A stretch of 64,000 nt of DNA from Hydractinia symbiolongicarpus (Eukaryota > Cnidaria > Hydrozoa > Anthoathecata > Hydractiniidae): assembly GCF_029227915.1 (NCBI RefSeq), contig NC_079876.1, positions 374,001-438,000 of the forward strand. Reading direction: 5' to 3'. How positions within the stretch are numbered: the first letter of the stretch is position 1; the number at the start of each line of letters is the position of its first letter. The notes beneath the pieces are model-generated. The model saw only the letters and a list, made by a program, of their open reading frames with translations, was not told the origin of the DNA and did no database searches. Positions 50,153 through 63,285 of this stretch are shown here, piece after piece. Made by a program: the position numbers and the translations under genes.

Positions 50153-52704
50153 TTTAATCGCCGGCAAATGAAAACCTGCGATTTCCCGTAAATCCTGGAC
50201 TCGGCCCGTATAGTCAAAAGTATACAAGGAAAGTACCCAGTGAGTAAACTTATTTCCCGAACGAATTTTTAAATTATTTTTTCTCCACTAAAACGCATGA
50301 GACTTTTAGTTTTTAAAAATGTTTTCATTTTTGATGAGACGCTGAATAAAAGAAGTTTAATCGCCGGCAAACGAAAACCTGCGATTTCCCGTAAATCCCG
50401 GACTCGGCCCTTATAGTCAAAAGTATACAAAGAAAGTACCCAGGGTGTAAACTCATTTCCCGAACGATTTTTTAAATTATTTTTTCACCACTAAAACGCA
50501 TGAGACTTGTAGTTTTTAAAAATCTTTTCATTTTTGATGAGACGCTTAATGAAAGAGGTTTAATCGCCGGCAAACGAAATCCCGCGTTTTCCGTAAATCC
50601 GGGGCTTGGCCCGTATAGTCAAATGTATACAAAGAAAGTACCCAGGGAGTAAACTCATTTCCCGAACGATTTTTTAAATTTTTTTTTCACCACTAAAACG
50701 CATGAGACTTATAGTTTTCAAAAATGTTTTCATTTTTGATGAGACGCTTAATGAAAGAGGTTTAATCACCGGAAAACGAAAACCCGCGATTTCCCGTAAA
50801 TCCCGGGCTTGGCCCGTATAGTCGAATGTATACAAAGAAAGTACCCTGTGAGTAAACTCATTTCCCGAACGAATTTTTAAATTATTTTTTCACCACTAAA
50901 ACGCATGAGAATTGTAGTTTTCAAAAATGTTTTTATTTTTGATGAGACGCTGAATAAAAGAAGTTTAATCGCCGGCAAACGAAAACCTGCGATTTCCCGT
51001 AAATCCCGGACTCGGCCCGTATAATCAAAAGTTTACAAAGAAAGTACCCAGGGTGTAAACTCATTTCTCGAACGATTTTTTAAATTATTTTTTCACCACT
51101 AAAACGCATGAGACTTGTAGTTTTCAAAAATGTTTTCATTTTTGATGTGACGCTGAATATAAGAAGTTTAATCGCCGGCAAACGAAAACCTGCGATTTCC
51201 CATAATCCCGGACTCAGCCCGTATAGTCAAAAGTATACAAAGAAAGTACCCAGGGAGTAAACTCATTTCCCGAACGATTTTTTAAATTTTTTTTTCACCA
51301 CTAAAACGCATGAGACTTGTAGTTTTTAAAAATGTTTTCATTTTTGATGAGACGCTTAATGAAAGAGGTTTAATCACCGGCAAACGAAAACCCGCGATTT
51401 CCCGTAAATCCCGGGCTTGGCCCGTATAGTTGAATGTATACAAAGAAAGTACCCAGGGAGTAAACTCATTTCCAGAACGATTTTTTAAATTATTTTTTCA
51501 CCACTAAAACGCATAAGACTTGTAGTTTTTAAAAATGTTTTCATTCTTGATGAGACGCTGAATAAAAGAAGTTTAATCGCCGGCAAACAAAAACCAGCGA
51601 ATTCCCGTAAATCCCGGCTTGGCCCGTATAGTCAAAAGTTTACAAAGAAAGTACCCAGGGAGTAAACTCATTTCCCGAACGATTTTTTAAATTATTTATT
51701 CACCACTAAAACGCATGAGACTTGTAGTTTTCAAAAATGTTTTCATTTTTAATGAGACGCTGAATAAAAGAAGTTTAATCGCCGGCAAATGAAAACCTGC
51801 GATTTCCCGTAAATCCTGGACTCGGCCCGTATAGTCAAAAGTATACAAAGAAAGTACCCACGGAGTAAACTCATTTCCCAAACGATTTTTTAAATTATTA
51901 TTTCACCACTAAAGCCCATGGGACTTATAGTTTTTAAAAATGTCTTCATTTTTGATGAGACGCTGAATAAAAGATGTTTAATCGCCGGCAAACGAAAACC
52001 CGCGATTTCCCGTAAATCTCGGACTCGGCCCGTATAATCAAAAGTATACAAAGAAAGTACCCAGGGTGTAAACTCATTTCTCGAACGATTTTTTAAATTA
52101 TTTTTTCACCACTAAAACGCATGAGACTTATAGTTTTCAAAAATGTTTTCATTTTTGATGAGACGCTTAAAGAAAGAGGTTTAATCACCGGCAAACGAAA
52201 ACCCGCGATTTCCCGTAAATCCCGGGCTTGGCCCGTATAGTCGAATGTATACAAAGAAAGTACCCAGGGAGTAAACTCATTTCCAGAACAATTTTTTAAA
52301 TTATTTTTTCAACACTAAAACGCATGAGACTTGTAGTTTTCAAAAATGTTTTCATTTTTGATGAGACGCTTAATGAAAGAGGTTTAATCACCGGCAAACG
52401 AAAACCCGCGATTTCCCGTAAATCCCGGGCTTGGCCCGTATAGTTGAATGTATACAAAGAAAGTACCCAGGGAGTGAACTCATTTCCAGAACGATTTTTT
52501 AAATTATTTTTTCACCACTAAAATGCATAAGACTTGTAGTTTTTAAAAATGTTTTCATTTTTGATGAGACGCTGAATAAAAGAAGTTTAATCGCCGGCAA
52601 ACAAAAACCAGCGATTTCCCGTAAATCCCGGCTTGGCCCGTATAGTCAAAAGTTTACAAAGAAAGTACCCAGGGAGTAAACTCATTTCCCGAACGATTTT
52701 TTAA

Positions 52705-55136
52705 ATTATTATTTCACCACTAAAGCCCATGGGACTTATAGTTTTTAAAAATGTCTTCATTTTTGATGAGACGCTGAATAAAAGATGTTTAATCGCCGGC
52801 AAACGAAAACCCGCGATTTCCCGTAAATCCCGGACTCGGCCCGTATAATCAAAAGTATACAAGGAAAGTACCCAGTGAGTAAACTCATTTCCCGAACGAA
52901 TTTTTAAATTATTTTTTCACCACTAAAACTCATCAGACTTGTAGTTTTCAAAAATGTTTTCATTTTTGATGAGACGCTGATTAAAAGAAGTTTAATCGCC
53001 GGCAAACGAAAACCTGCGATTTCCCGTAAATCCCGGACTCGGCCCGTATAGTCAAAAGTATACAAAGAAAGTACCCAGGGTGTAAACTCATTTCCCGAAC
53101 GATTTTTTAAATTATTTTTTCACCACTAAAACGCATGAGAGTTGTAGTTTTCAAAAATGTTTTCATTTTTGATGAGACGCTGAATAAAAGAAGTTTAATC
53201 GCCGGCAAACGTAAACCCGCGATTTCCCGTAAATCCCGGCTTGGCCGGTATAGTCAAAAGTTTACAAAGAAAGTACCCAGGGAGTAAACTCCTTTCCCGA
53301 ACGATTTTTTAAATTATTTTTTCACCACTAAAACGCATGAGAGTTGTAGTTTTCAAAAATGTTTTCATTTTTGATGAGACGCTTAATGAAAGAGGTTTAA
53401 TCGCCGGCAAACGAAATCCCGCGTTTTCCCGTAAATCCCGGGCTTGGCCCGTATAGTCGAATGTATACAAAGAAAGTACCCAGGGAGTAAACTCATTTCC
53501 CGAACGATTTTTTAATTTTTTTTTCACCACTAAAACGCATGAGACTTGTATTGTTTAAAAATGTTTTCATTTTTGATAAGACGCTTAATGAAAGAGGTTT
53601 AATCGCCGGCAAACGAAAACCCGCGATTTCCCGTAAATCCCGGGCTTGGCCCGTATAGTCGAATGTATACAAAGAAAGTACCCTGTGAGTAAACTCATTT
53701 CCCGAACGAATTTTTAAATTATTTTTTCACCACTAAAACGCATGAGACTTGTAGTTTTCAAAAATGTTTTCATTTTTAATGAGACGCTGAATAAAAGAAG
53801 TTTAATCGCCGGCAAATGAAAACCTGCGATTTCCCGTAAATCCTGGACTCGGCCCGTATAGTCAAAAGTATACAAAGAAAGTACCCACGGAGTAAACTCA
53901 TTTCCCAAACGATTTTTTAAATTATTATTTCACCACTAAAGCCCATGGGACTTATAGTTTTTAAAAATGTCTTCATTTTTGATGAGACGCTGAATAAAAG
54001 ATGTTTAATCGCCGGCAAACGAAAACCCGCGATTTCCCGTAAATCCCGGACTCGGCCCGTATAATCAAAAGTATACAAGGAAAGTACCCAGTGAGTAAAC
54101 TCATTTCCCGAACGAATTTTTAAATTATTTTTTCACCACTAAAACTCATCAGACTTGTAGTTTTCAAAAATGTTTTCATTTTTGATGAGACGCTGATTAA
54201 AAGAAGTTTAATCGCCGGCAAACGAAAACCTGCGATTTCCCGTAAATCCCGGACTCGGCCCGTATAGTCAAAAGTATACAAAGAAAGTACCCAGGGTGTA
54301 AACTCATTTCCCGAACGATTTTTTAAATTATTTTTTCACCACTAAAACGCATGAGAGTTGTAGTTTTCAAAAATGTTTTCATTTTTGATGAGACGCTGAA
54401 TAAAAGAAGTTTAATCGCCGGCAAACGTAAACCCGCGATTTCCCGTAAATCCCGGCTTGGCCGGTATAGTCAAAAGTTTACAAAGAAAGTACCCAGGGAG
54501 TAAACTCCTTTCCCGAACGATTTTTTAAATTATTTTTTCACCACTAAAACGCATGAGAGTTGTAGTTTTCAAAAATGTTTTCATTTTTGATGAGACGCTT
54601 AATGAAAGAGGTTTAATCGCCGGCAAACGAAATCCCGCGTTTTCCCGTAAATCCCGGGCTTGGCCCGTATAGTCGAATGTATACAAAGAAAGTACCCAGG
54701 GAGTAAACTCATTTCCCGAACGATTTTTTAATTTTTTTTTCACCACTAAAACGCATGAGACTTGTATTGTTTAAAAATGTTTTCATTTTTGATAAGACGC
54801 TTAATGAAAGAGGTTTAATCGCCGGCAAACGAAAACCCGCGATTTCCCGTAAATCCCGGGCTTGGCCCGTATAGTCGAATGTATACAAAGAAAGTACCCT
54901 GTGAGTAAACTCATTTCCCGAACGAATTTTTAAATTATTTTTTCACCACTAAAACGCATGAGACTTGTAGTTTTCAAAAATGTTTTCATTTTTAATGAGA
55001 CGCTGAATAAAAGAAGTTTAATCGCCGGCAAATGAAAACCTGCGATTTCCCGTAAATCCTGGACTCGGCCCGTATAGTCAAAAGTATACAAAGAAAGTAC
55101 CCACGGAGTAAACTCATTTCCCAAACGATTTTTTAA
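52705..55136 (-). repeat. 1,216-bp six-monomer unit, two tandem copies
   Basis: Copies are 52,705-53,920 and 53,921-55,136. Equivalent monomers lie at 53,309/54,525 and 53,714/54,930. Shared markers are aaaactcatcagac, gagagttgtag, cttggccggtatag, aactcctttcccg, cttgtattgttt and gataagacgc. The D monomer closing the pair has ttaaatcgcc near 55,220, which the first copy lacks. Confidence 0.85.
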
Positions 55137-55383
55137 ATTATTATTTCACCACTAAAGCCCATGGGACTTATAGTTTTTAAAAATGTTTTCATTTTTGATG
55201 AGACGCTGAATAAAAGATGTTAAATCGCCGGCAAACGAAAACCCGCGATTTCCCGTAAATCCCGGACTCGGCCCGTATAATCAAAAGTATACAAGGAAAG
55301 TACCCAGTGAGTAAACTCATTTCCCGAACGAATTTTTAAATTATTTTTTCACCACTAAAACGCATCAGACTTGTAGTTTTCAA

Positions 55384-58300
55384 AAATGTTTTCATTTTTG
55401 ATGAGACGCTTAATGAAAGAGGTTTAATCACCGGCAAACAAAAACCAGCGATTTCCCGTAAATCCCGGCTTGGCCCGTATAGTCAAAAGTTTACAAAGAA
55501 AGTACCCAGGGAGTAAACTCATTTCCCGAACGATTTTTTAAATTATTTATTCACCACTAAAACGCATGAGACTTGTAGTTTTCAAAAATGTTTTCATTTT
55601 TAATGAGACGCTGAATAAAAGAGGTTTAATCGCCGGCAAACGAAATCCCGCGTTTTCCCGTAAACCCGGGGCTTGGCCCGTATAGTCGAATGTATACAAA
55701 GAAAGTACCCAGGGAGTAAACTCATTTCCCGAACGATTTTTTAATTTTTTTTTCACCACTGAAACGCATGAGACTTGAATTTTTTAAAAATGTTTTCATT
55801 TTTGATGAGACGCTTAATGAAAGAGGTTTAATCGCCGGCAAACGAAAACCCGCGATTTCCCGTAAATCCCGGGCTTGGCCCGTATAGTCGAATGTATACA
55901 AAGAAAGTACCCTGTGAGTAAACTAATTTCCCGAACGAATTTTTAAATTATTTTTTCACCACTAAAACGCATGAGACTTGTAGTTTTTAAAAATGTTTTT
56001 ATTTTTGATGAGACGCTGAATAAAAGAAGTTTAATCGCCGGCAAACGAAAACCTGCGATTTCCCGTAAATCCCGGACTCGGCCCGTATAGTCAAAAGTAT
56101 ACAAAGAAAGTACCCAGGGTGTAAACTCATTTCTCGAACGATTTTTTAAATTATTTTTTCACCACTACAACGCATGAGACTTGTAGTTTTCAAAAATGTT
56201 TTCATTTTTGATGTGACGCTGAATATAAGAAGTTTAATCGCCGGAAACGAAAACCTGCGATTTCCCGTAAATCCCGGACTCGGCCCGTATAGTCAAAAGT
56301 ATACAAAGAAAGTACCCAGGGAGTAAACTCATTTCCCGATCGATTTTTTAAATTTTTTTTTCACCACTAAAACGCATGAGACTTGTAGTTTTTAAAAATG
56401 TTTTCATTTTTGATGAGACGCTTAATGAAAGAGGTTTAATCACCGGCAAACAAAAACCAGCGATTTCCCGTAAATCCCGGCTTGGCCCGTATAGTCAAAA
56501 GTTTACAAAAAAAGTACCCAGGGAGTAAACTCATTTCCCGAACGATTTTTTAAATTATTTATTCACCACTAAAACGCATGAGACTTGTAGTTTTCAAAAA
56601 TGTTTTCATTTTTAATGAGACGCTGAATAAAAGAGGTTTAATCGCCGGCAAACGAAATCCCGCGTTTTCCCGTAAACCCGGGGCTTGGCCCGTATAGTCG
56701 AATGTATACAAAGAAAGTACCCAGGGAGTAAACTCATTTCCCGAACGATTTTTTAATTTTTTTTTCACCACTGAAACGCATGAGACTTGTATTTTTTAAA
56801 AATGTTTTCATTTTTGATGAGACGCTTAATGAAAGAGGTTTAATCGCCGGCAAACGAAAACCCGCGATTTCCCGTAAATCCCGGGCTTGGCCCGTATAGT
56901 CGAATGTATACAAAGAAAGTACCCTGTGAGTAAACTCATTTCCCGAACGAATTTTTAAATTATTTTTTCACCACTAAAACGCATGAGACTTGTAGTTTTA
57001 AAAAATGTTTTTACTTTTGATGAGACGCTGAATAAAAGAAGTTTAATCGCCGGCAAACGAAAACCTGCGATTTCCCGGACTCGGCCCGTATAGTCAAAAG
57101 TATACAAAGAAAGTACCCAGGGTGTAAACTCATTTCTCGAACGATTTTTTAAATTATTTTTTCACCACTACAACGCATGAGACTTGTAGTTTTCAAAAAT
57201 GTTTTCATTTTTGATGTGACGCTGAATATAAGAAGTTTAATCGCCGGCAAATGAAAACCTGCGATTTCCCGTAAATCCTGGACTCGGCCCGTATAGTCAA
57301 AAGTATACAAGGAAAGTACCCAGTGAGTAAACTTATTTCCCGAACGAATTTTTAAATTATTTTTTCTCCACTAAAACGCATGAGACTTTTAGTTTTTAAA
57401 AATGTTTTCATTTTTGATGAGACGCTGAATAAAAGAAGTTTAATCGCCGGCAAACGAAAACCTGCGATTTCCCGTAAATCCCGGACTCGGCCCTTATAGT
57501 CAAAAGTATACAAAGAAAGTACCCAGGGTGTAAACTCATTTCCCGAACGATTTTTTAAATTATTTTTTCACCACTAAAACGCATGAGACTTGTAGTTTTT
57601 AAAAATCTTTTCATTTTTGATGAGACGCTTAATGAAAGAGGTTTAATCGCCGGCAAACGAAATCCCGCGTTTTCCGTAAATCCGGGGCTTGGCCCGTATA
57701 GTCAAATGTATACAAAGAAAGTACCCAGGGAGTAAACTCATTTCCCGAACGATTTTTTAAATTTTTTTTTCACCACTAAAACGCATGAGACTTATAGTTT
57801 TCAAAAATGTTTTCATTTTTGATGAGACGCTTAATGAAAGAGGTTTAATCACCGGAAAACGAAAACCCGCGATTTCCCGTAAATCCCGGGCTTGGCCCGT
57901 ATAGTCGAATGTATACAAAGAAAGTACCCTGTGAGTAAACTCATTTCCCGAACGAATTTTTAAATTATTTTTTCACCACTAAAACGCATGAGAATTGTAG
58001 TTTTCAAAAATGTTTTTATTTTTGATGAGACGCTGAATAAAAGAAGTTTAATCGCCGGCAAACGAAAACCTGCGATTTCCCGTAAATCCCGGACTCGGCC
58101 CGTATAGTCAAAAGTTTACAAAGAAAGTACCCAGGGTGTAAACTCATTTCTCGAACGATTTTTTAAATTATTTTTTCACCACTAAAACGCATGAGACTTG
58201 TAGTTTTCAAAAATGTTTTCATTTTTGATGTGACGCTGAATATAAGAAGTTTAATCGCCGGCAAACGAAAACCTGCGATTTCCCATAATCCCGGACTCAG

Positions 58301-61300
58301 CCCGTATAGTCAAAAGTATACAAAGAAAGTACCCAGGGAGTAAACTCATTTCCCGAACGATTTTTTAAATTTTTTTTTCACCACTAAAACGCATGAGACT
58401 TGTAGTTTTTAAAAATGTTTTCATTTTTGATGAGACGCTTAATGAAAGAGGTTTAATCACCGGCAAACGAAAACCCGCGATTTCCCGTAAATCCCGGGCT
58501 TGGCCCGTATAGTTGAATGTATACAAAGAAAGTACCCAGGGAGTAAACTCATTTCCAGAACGATTTTTTAAATTATTTTTTCACCACTAAAACGCATAAG
58601 ACTTGTAGTTTTTAAAAATGTTTTCATTCTTGATGAGACGCTGAATAAAAGAAGTTTAATCGCCGGCAAACAAAAACCAGCGAATTCCCGTAAATCCCGG
58701 CTTGGCCCGTATAGTCAAAAGTTTACAAAGAAAGTACCCAGGGAGTAAACTCATTTCCCGAACGATTTTTTAAATTATTTATTCACCACTAAAACGCATG
58801 AGACTTGTAGTTTTCAAAAATGTTTTCATTTTTAATGAGACGCTGAATAAAAGAAGTTTAATCGCCGGCAAATGAAAACCTGCGATTTCCCGTAAATCCT
58901 GGACTCGGCCCGTATAGTCAAAAGTATACAAAGAAAGTACCCACGGAGTAAACTCATTTCCCAAACGATTTTTTAAATTATTATTTCACCACTAAAGCCC
59001 ATGGGACTTATAGTTTTTAAAAATGTCTTCATTTTTGATGAGACGCTGAATAAAAGATGTTTAATCGCCGGCAAACGAAAACCCGCGATTTCCCGTAAAT
59101 CTCGGACTCGGCCCGTATAATCAAAAGTATACAAAGAAAGTACCCAGGGTGTAAACTCATTTCTCGAACGATTTTTTAAATTATTTTTTCACCACTAAAA
59201 CGCATGAGACTTATAGTTTTCAAAAATGTTTTCATTTTTGATGAGACGCTTAAAGAAAGAGGTTTAATCACCGGCAAACGAAAACCCGCGATTTCCCGTA
59301 AATCCCGGGCTTGGCCCGTATAGTCGAATGTATACAAAGAAAGTACCCAGGGAGTAAACTCATTTCCAGAACAATTTTTTAAATTATTTTTTCAACACTA
59401 AAACGCATGAGACTTGTAGTTTTCAAAAATGTTTTCATTTTTGATGAGACGCTTAATGAAAGAGGTTTAATCACCGGCAAACGAAAACCCGCGATTTCCC
59501 GTAAATCCCGGGCTTGGCCCGTATAGTTGAATGTATACAAAGAAAGTACCCAGGGAGTGAACTCATTTCCAGAACGATTTTTTAAATTATTTTTTCACCA
59601 CTAAAATGCATAAGACTTGTAGTTTTTAAAAATGTTTTCATTTTTGATGAGACGCTGAATAAAAGAAGTTTAATCGCCGGCAAACAAAAACCAGCGATTT
59701 CCCGTAAATCCCGGCTTGGCCCGTATAGTCAAAAGTTTACAAAGAAAGTACCCAGGGAGTAAACTCATTTCCCGAACGATTTTTTAAATTATTTATTCAC
59801 CACTAAAACGCATGAGACTTGTAGTTTTCAAAAATGTTTTCATTTTTAATGAGACGCTGAATAAAAGAAGTTTAATCGCCGGCAAATGAAAACCTGCGAT
59901 TTCCCGTAAATCCTGGACTCGGCCCGTATAGTCAAAAGTATACAAAGAAAGTACCCACGGAGTAAACTCATTTCCCAAACGATTTTTTAAATTATTATTT
60001 CACCACTAAAGCCCATGGGACTTATAGTTTTTAAAAATGTCTTCATTTTTGATGAGACGCTGAATAAAAGATGTTTAATCGCCGGCAAACGAAAACCCGC
60101 GATTTCCCGTAAATCCCGGACTCGGCCCGTATAATCAAAAGTATACAAGGAAAGTACCCAGTGAGTAAACTCATTTCCCGAACGAATTTTTAAATTATTT
60201 TTTCACCACTAAAACTCATCAGACTTGTAGTTTTCAAAAATGTTTTCATTTTTGATGAGACGCTGATTAAAAGAAGTTTAATCGCCGGCAAACGAAAACC
60301 TGCGATTTCCCGTAAATCCCGGACTCGGCCCGTATAGTCAAAAGTATACAAAGAAAGTACCCAGGGTGTAAACTCATTTCCCGAACGATTTTTTAAATTA
60401 TTTTTCACCACTAAAACGCATGAGAGTTGTAGTTTTCAAAAATGTTTTCATTTTTGATGAGACGCTGAATAAAAGAAGTTTAATCGCCGGCAAACGTAAA
60501 CCCGCGATTTCCCGTAAATCCCGGCTTGGCCGGTATAGTCAAAAGTTTACAAAGAAAGTACCCAGGGAGTAAACTCCTTTCCCGAACGATTTTTTAAATT
60601 ATTTTTTCACCACTAAAACGCATGAGAGTTGTAGTTTTCAAAAATGTTTTCATTTTTGATGAGACGCTTAATGAAAGAGGTTTAATCGCCGGCAAACGAA
60701 ATCCCGCGTTTTCCCGTAAATCCCGGGCTTGGCCCGTATAGTCGAATGTATACAAAGAAAGTACCCAGGGAGTAAACTCATTTCCCGAACGATTTTTTAA
60801 TTTTTTTTTCACCACTAAAACGCATGAGACTTGTATTGTTTAAAAATGTTTTCATTTTTGATAAGACGCTTAATGAAAGAGGTTTAATCGCCGGCAAACG
60901 AAAACCCGCGATTTCCCGTAAATCCCGGGCTTGGCCCGTATAGTCGAATGTATACAAAGAAAGTACCCTGTGAGTAAACTCATTTCCCGAACGAATTTTT
61001 AAATTATTTTTTCACCACTAAAACGCATGAGACTTGTAGTTTTCAAAAATGTTTTCATTTTTAATGAGACGCTGAATAAAAGAAGTTTAATCGCCGGCAA
61101 ATGAAAACCTGCGATTTCCCGTAAATCCTGGACTCGGCCCGTATAGTCAAAAGTATACAAAGAAAGTACCCACGGAGTAAACTCATTTCCCAAACGATTT
61201 TTTAAATTATTATTTCACCACTAAAGCCCATGGGACTTATAGTTTTTAAAAATGTCTTCATTTTTGATGAGACGCTGAATAAAAGATGTTTAATCGCCGG

Positions 61301-63285
61301 CAAACGAAAACCCGCGATTTCCCGTAAATCCCGGACTCGGCCCGTATAATCAAAAGTATACAAGGAAAGTACCCAGTGAGTAAACTCATTTCCCGAACGA
61401 ATTTTTAAATTATTTTTTCACCACTAAAACTCATCAGACTTGTAGTTTTCAAAAATGTTTTCATTTTTGATGAGACGCTGATTAAAAGAAGTTTAATCGC
61501 CGGCAAACGAAAACCTGCGATTTCCCGTAAATCCCGGACTCGGCCCGTATAGTCAAAAGTATACAAAGAAAGTACCCAGGGTGTAAACTCATTTCCCGAA
61601 CGATTTTTTAAATTATTTTTTCACCACTAAAACGCATGAGAGTTGTAGTTTTCAAAAATGTTTTCATTTTTGATGAGACGCTGAATAAAAGAAGTTTAAT
61701 CGCCGGCAAACGTAAACCCGCGATTTCCCGTAAATCCCGGCTTGGCCGGTATAGTCAAAAGTATACAAAGAAAGTACCCACGGAGTAAACTCATTTCCCA
61801 AACGATTTTTTAAATTATTATTTCACCACTAAAGCCCATGGGACTTATAGTTTTTAAAAATGTCTTCATTTTTGATGAGACGCTGAATAAAAGATGTTTA
61901 ATCGCCGGCAAACGAAAACCCGCGATTTCCCGTAAATCCCGGACTCGGCCCGTATAATCAAAAGTATACAAGGAAAGTACCCAGTGAGTAAACTCATTTC
62001 CCGAACGAATTTTTAAATTATTTTTTCACCACTAAAACTCATCAGACTTGTAGTTTTCAAAAATGTTTTCATTTTTGATGAGACGCTGATTAAAAGAAGT
62101 TTAATCGCCGGCAAACGAAAACCTGCGATTTCCCGTAAATCCCGGACTCGGCCCGTATAGTCAAAAGTATACAAAGAAAGTACCCAGGGTGTAAACTCAT
62201 TTCCCGAACGATTTTTTAAATTATTTTTTCACCACTAAAACGCATGAGAGTTGTAGTTTTCAAAAATGTTTTCATTTTTGATGAGACGCTGAATAAAAGA
62301 AGTTTAATCGCCGGCAAACGTAAACCCGCGATTTCCCGTAAATCCCGGCTTGGCCGGTATAGTCAAAAGTTTACAAAGAAAGTACCCAGGGAGTAAACTC
62401 CTTTCCCGAACGATTTTTTAAATTATTTTTTCACCACTAAAACGCATGAGAGTTGTAGTTTTCAAAAATGTTTTCATTTTTGATGAGACGCTTAATGAAA
62501 GAGGTTTAATCGCCGGCAAACGAAATCCCGCGTTTTCCCGTAAATCCCGGGCTTGGCCCGTATAGTCGAATGTATACAAAGAAAGTACCCAGGGAGTAAA
62601 CTCATTTCCCGAACGATTTTTTAATTTTTTTTTCACCACTAAAACGCATGAGACTTGTATTGTTTAAAAATGTTTTCATTTTTGATAAGACGCTTAATGA
62701 AAGAGGTTTAATCGCCGGCAAACGAAAACCCGCGATTTCCCGTAAATCCCGGGCTTGGCCCGTATAGTCGAATGTATACAAAGAAAGTACCCTGTGAGTA
62801 AACTCATTTCCCGAACGAATTTTTAAATTATTTTTTCACCACTAAAACGCATGAGACTTGTAGTTTTCAAAAATGTTTTCATTTTTAATGAGACGCTGAA
62901 TAAAAGAAGTTTAATCGCCGGCAAATGAAAACCTGCGATTTCCCGTAAATCCTGGACTCGGCCCGTATAGTCAAAAGTATACAAAGAAAGTACCCACGGA
63001 GTAAACTCATTTCCCAAACGATTTTTTAAATTATTATTTCACCACTAAAGCCCATGGGACTTATAGTTTTTAAAAATGTTTTCATTTTTGATGAGACGCT
63101 GAATAAAAGATGTTAAATCGCCGGCAAACGAAAACCCGCGATTTCCCGTAAATCCCGGACTCGGCCCGTATAATCAAAAGTATACAAGGAAAGTACCCAG
63201 TGAGTAAACTCATTTCCCGAACGAATTTTTAAATTATTTTTTCACCACTAAAACGCATCAGACTTGTAGTTTTCAAAAATGTTTT
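55384..63285 (-). repeat. 7-kb right-arm unit, copy 2 (expanded)
   Basis: Second copy of 48,300-55,383. It carries an extra A1 monomer at about 59,793-59,978 relative to copy 1 (distance grows from 7,083 to 7,286 bp), and a further three-monomer gain near 61,200-61,850 (distance grows to 7,893 bp; 54,930/62,823). The private ttaaatcgcc D monomer of copy 1 (near 55,220) is found again near 63,113, confirming the end of the unit. Confidence 0.85.
60594..63285 (-). repeat. Repeated six-monomer unit with internal insertion
   Basis: Counterpart in copy 2 of the 1,216-bp pair. Equivalent monomers at 60,594/62,418 and 60,999/62,823 are 1,824 bp (nine monomers) apart, not 1,216. The extra three monomers around 61,750-62,370 join F-like sequence directly to A1-like sequence (cttggccggtatag running into acccacggagtaaac near 61,745-61,795), a recombinant monomer. 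Confidence 0.8.

Larger units (their letters stand above)
48020..53710 (-). repeat. Right arm of the inverted repeat
   Basis: An inverted relative of about 40,700-47,211. The first roughly 190 bases (to about 48,190) appear identical to the complement of the stretch ending at 47,211. Further on there are single-base differences plus structural ones: the right arm lacks three monomers (609 bp) present at about 45,540-46,150, has an extra five-monomer copy (49,282-50,152), and lacks about one five-monomer unit of the 42-44 kb series. The correspondence is lost near 53,710. Confidence 0.8.
48300..55383 (-). repeat. 7,083-bp right-arm unit, copy 1
   Basis: Reappears at once from 55,384. Equivalent monomers stand 7,083 bp apart at 48,464/55,547, 49,476/56,559 and 51,696/58,779. 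By eye the copies differ at only a few bases, for example aatgcttttattttt (48,911) versus aatgtttttattttt, and cgtataatcaaaag (51,021) versus cgtatagtcaaaag. It contains the nested 1,012-bp and 1,216-bp repeats, so those are older than this event. Confidence 0.88.
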
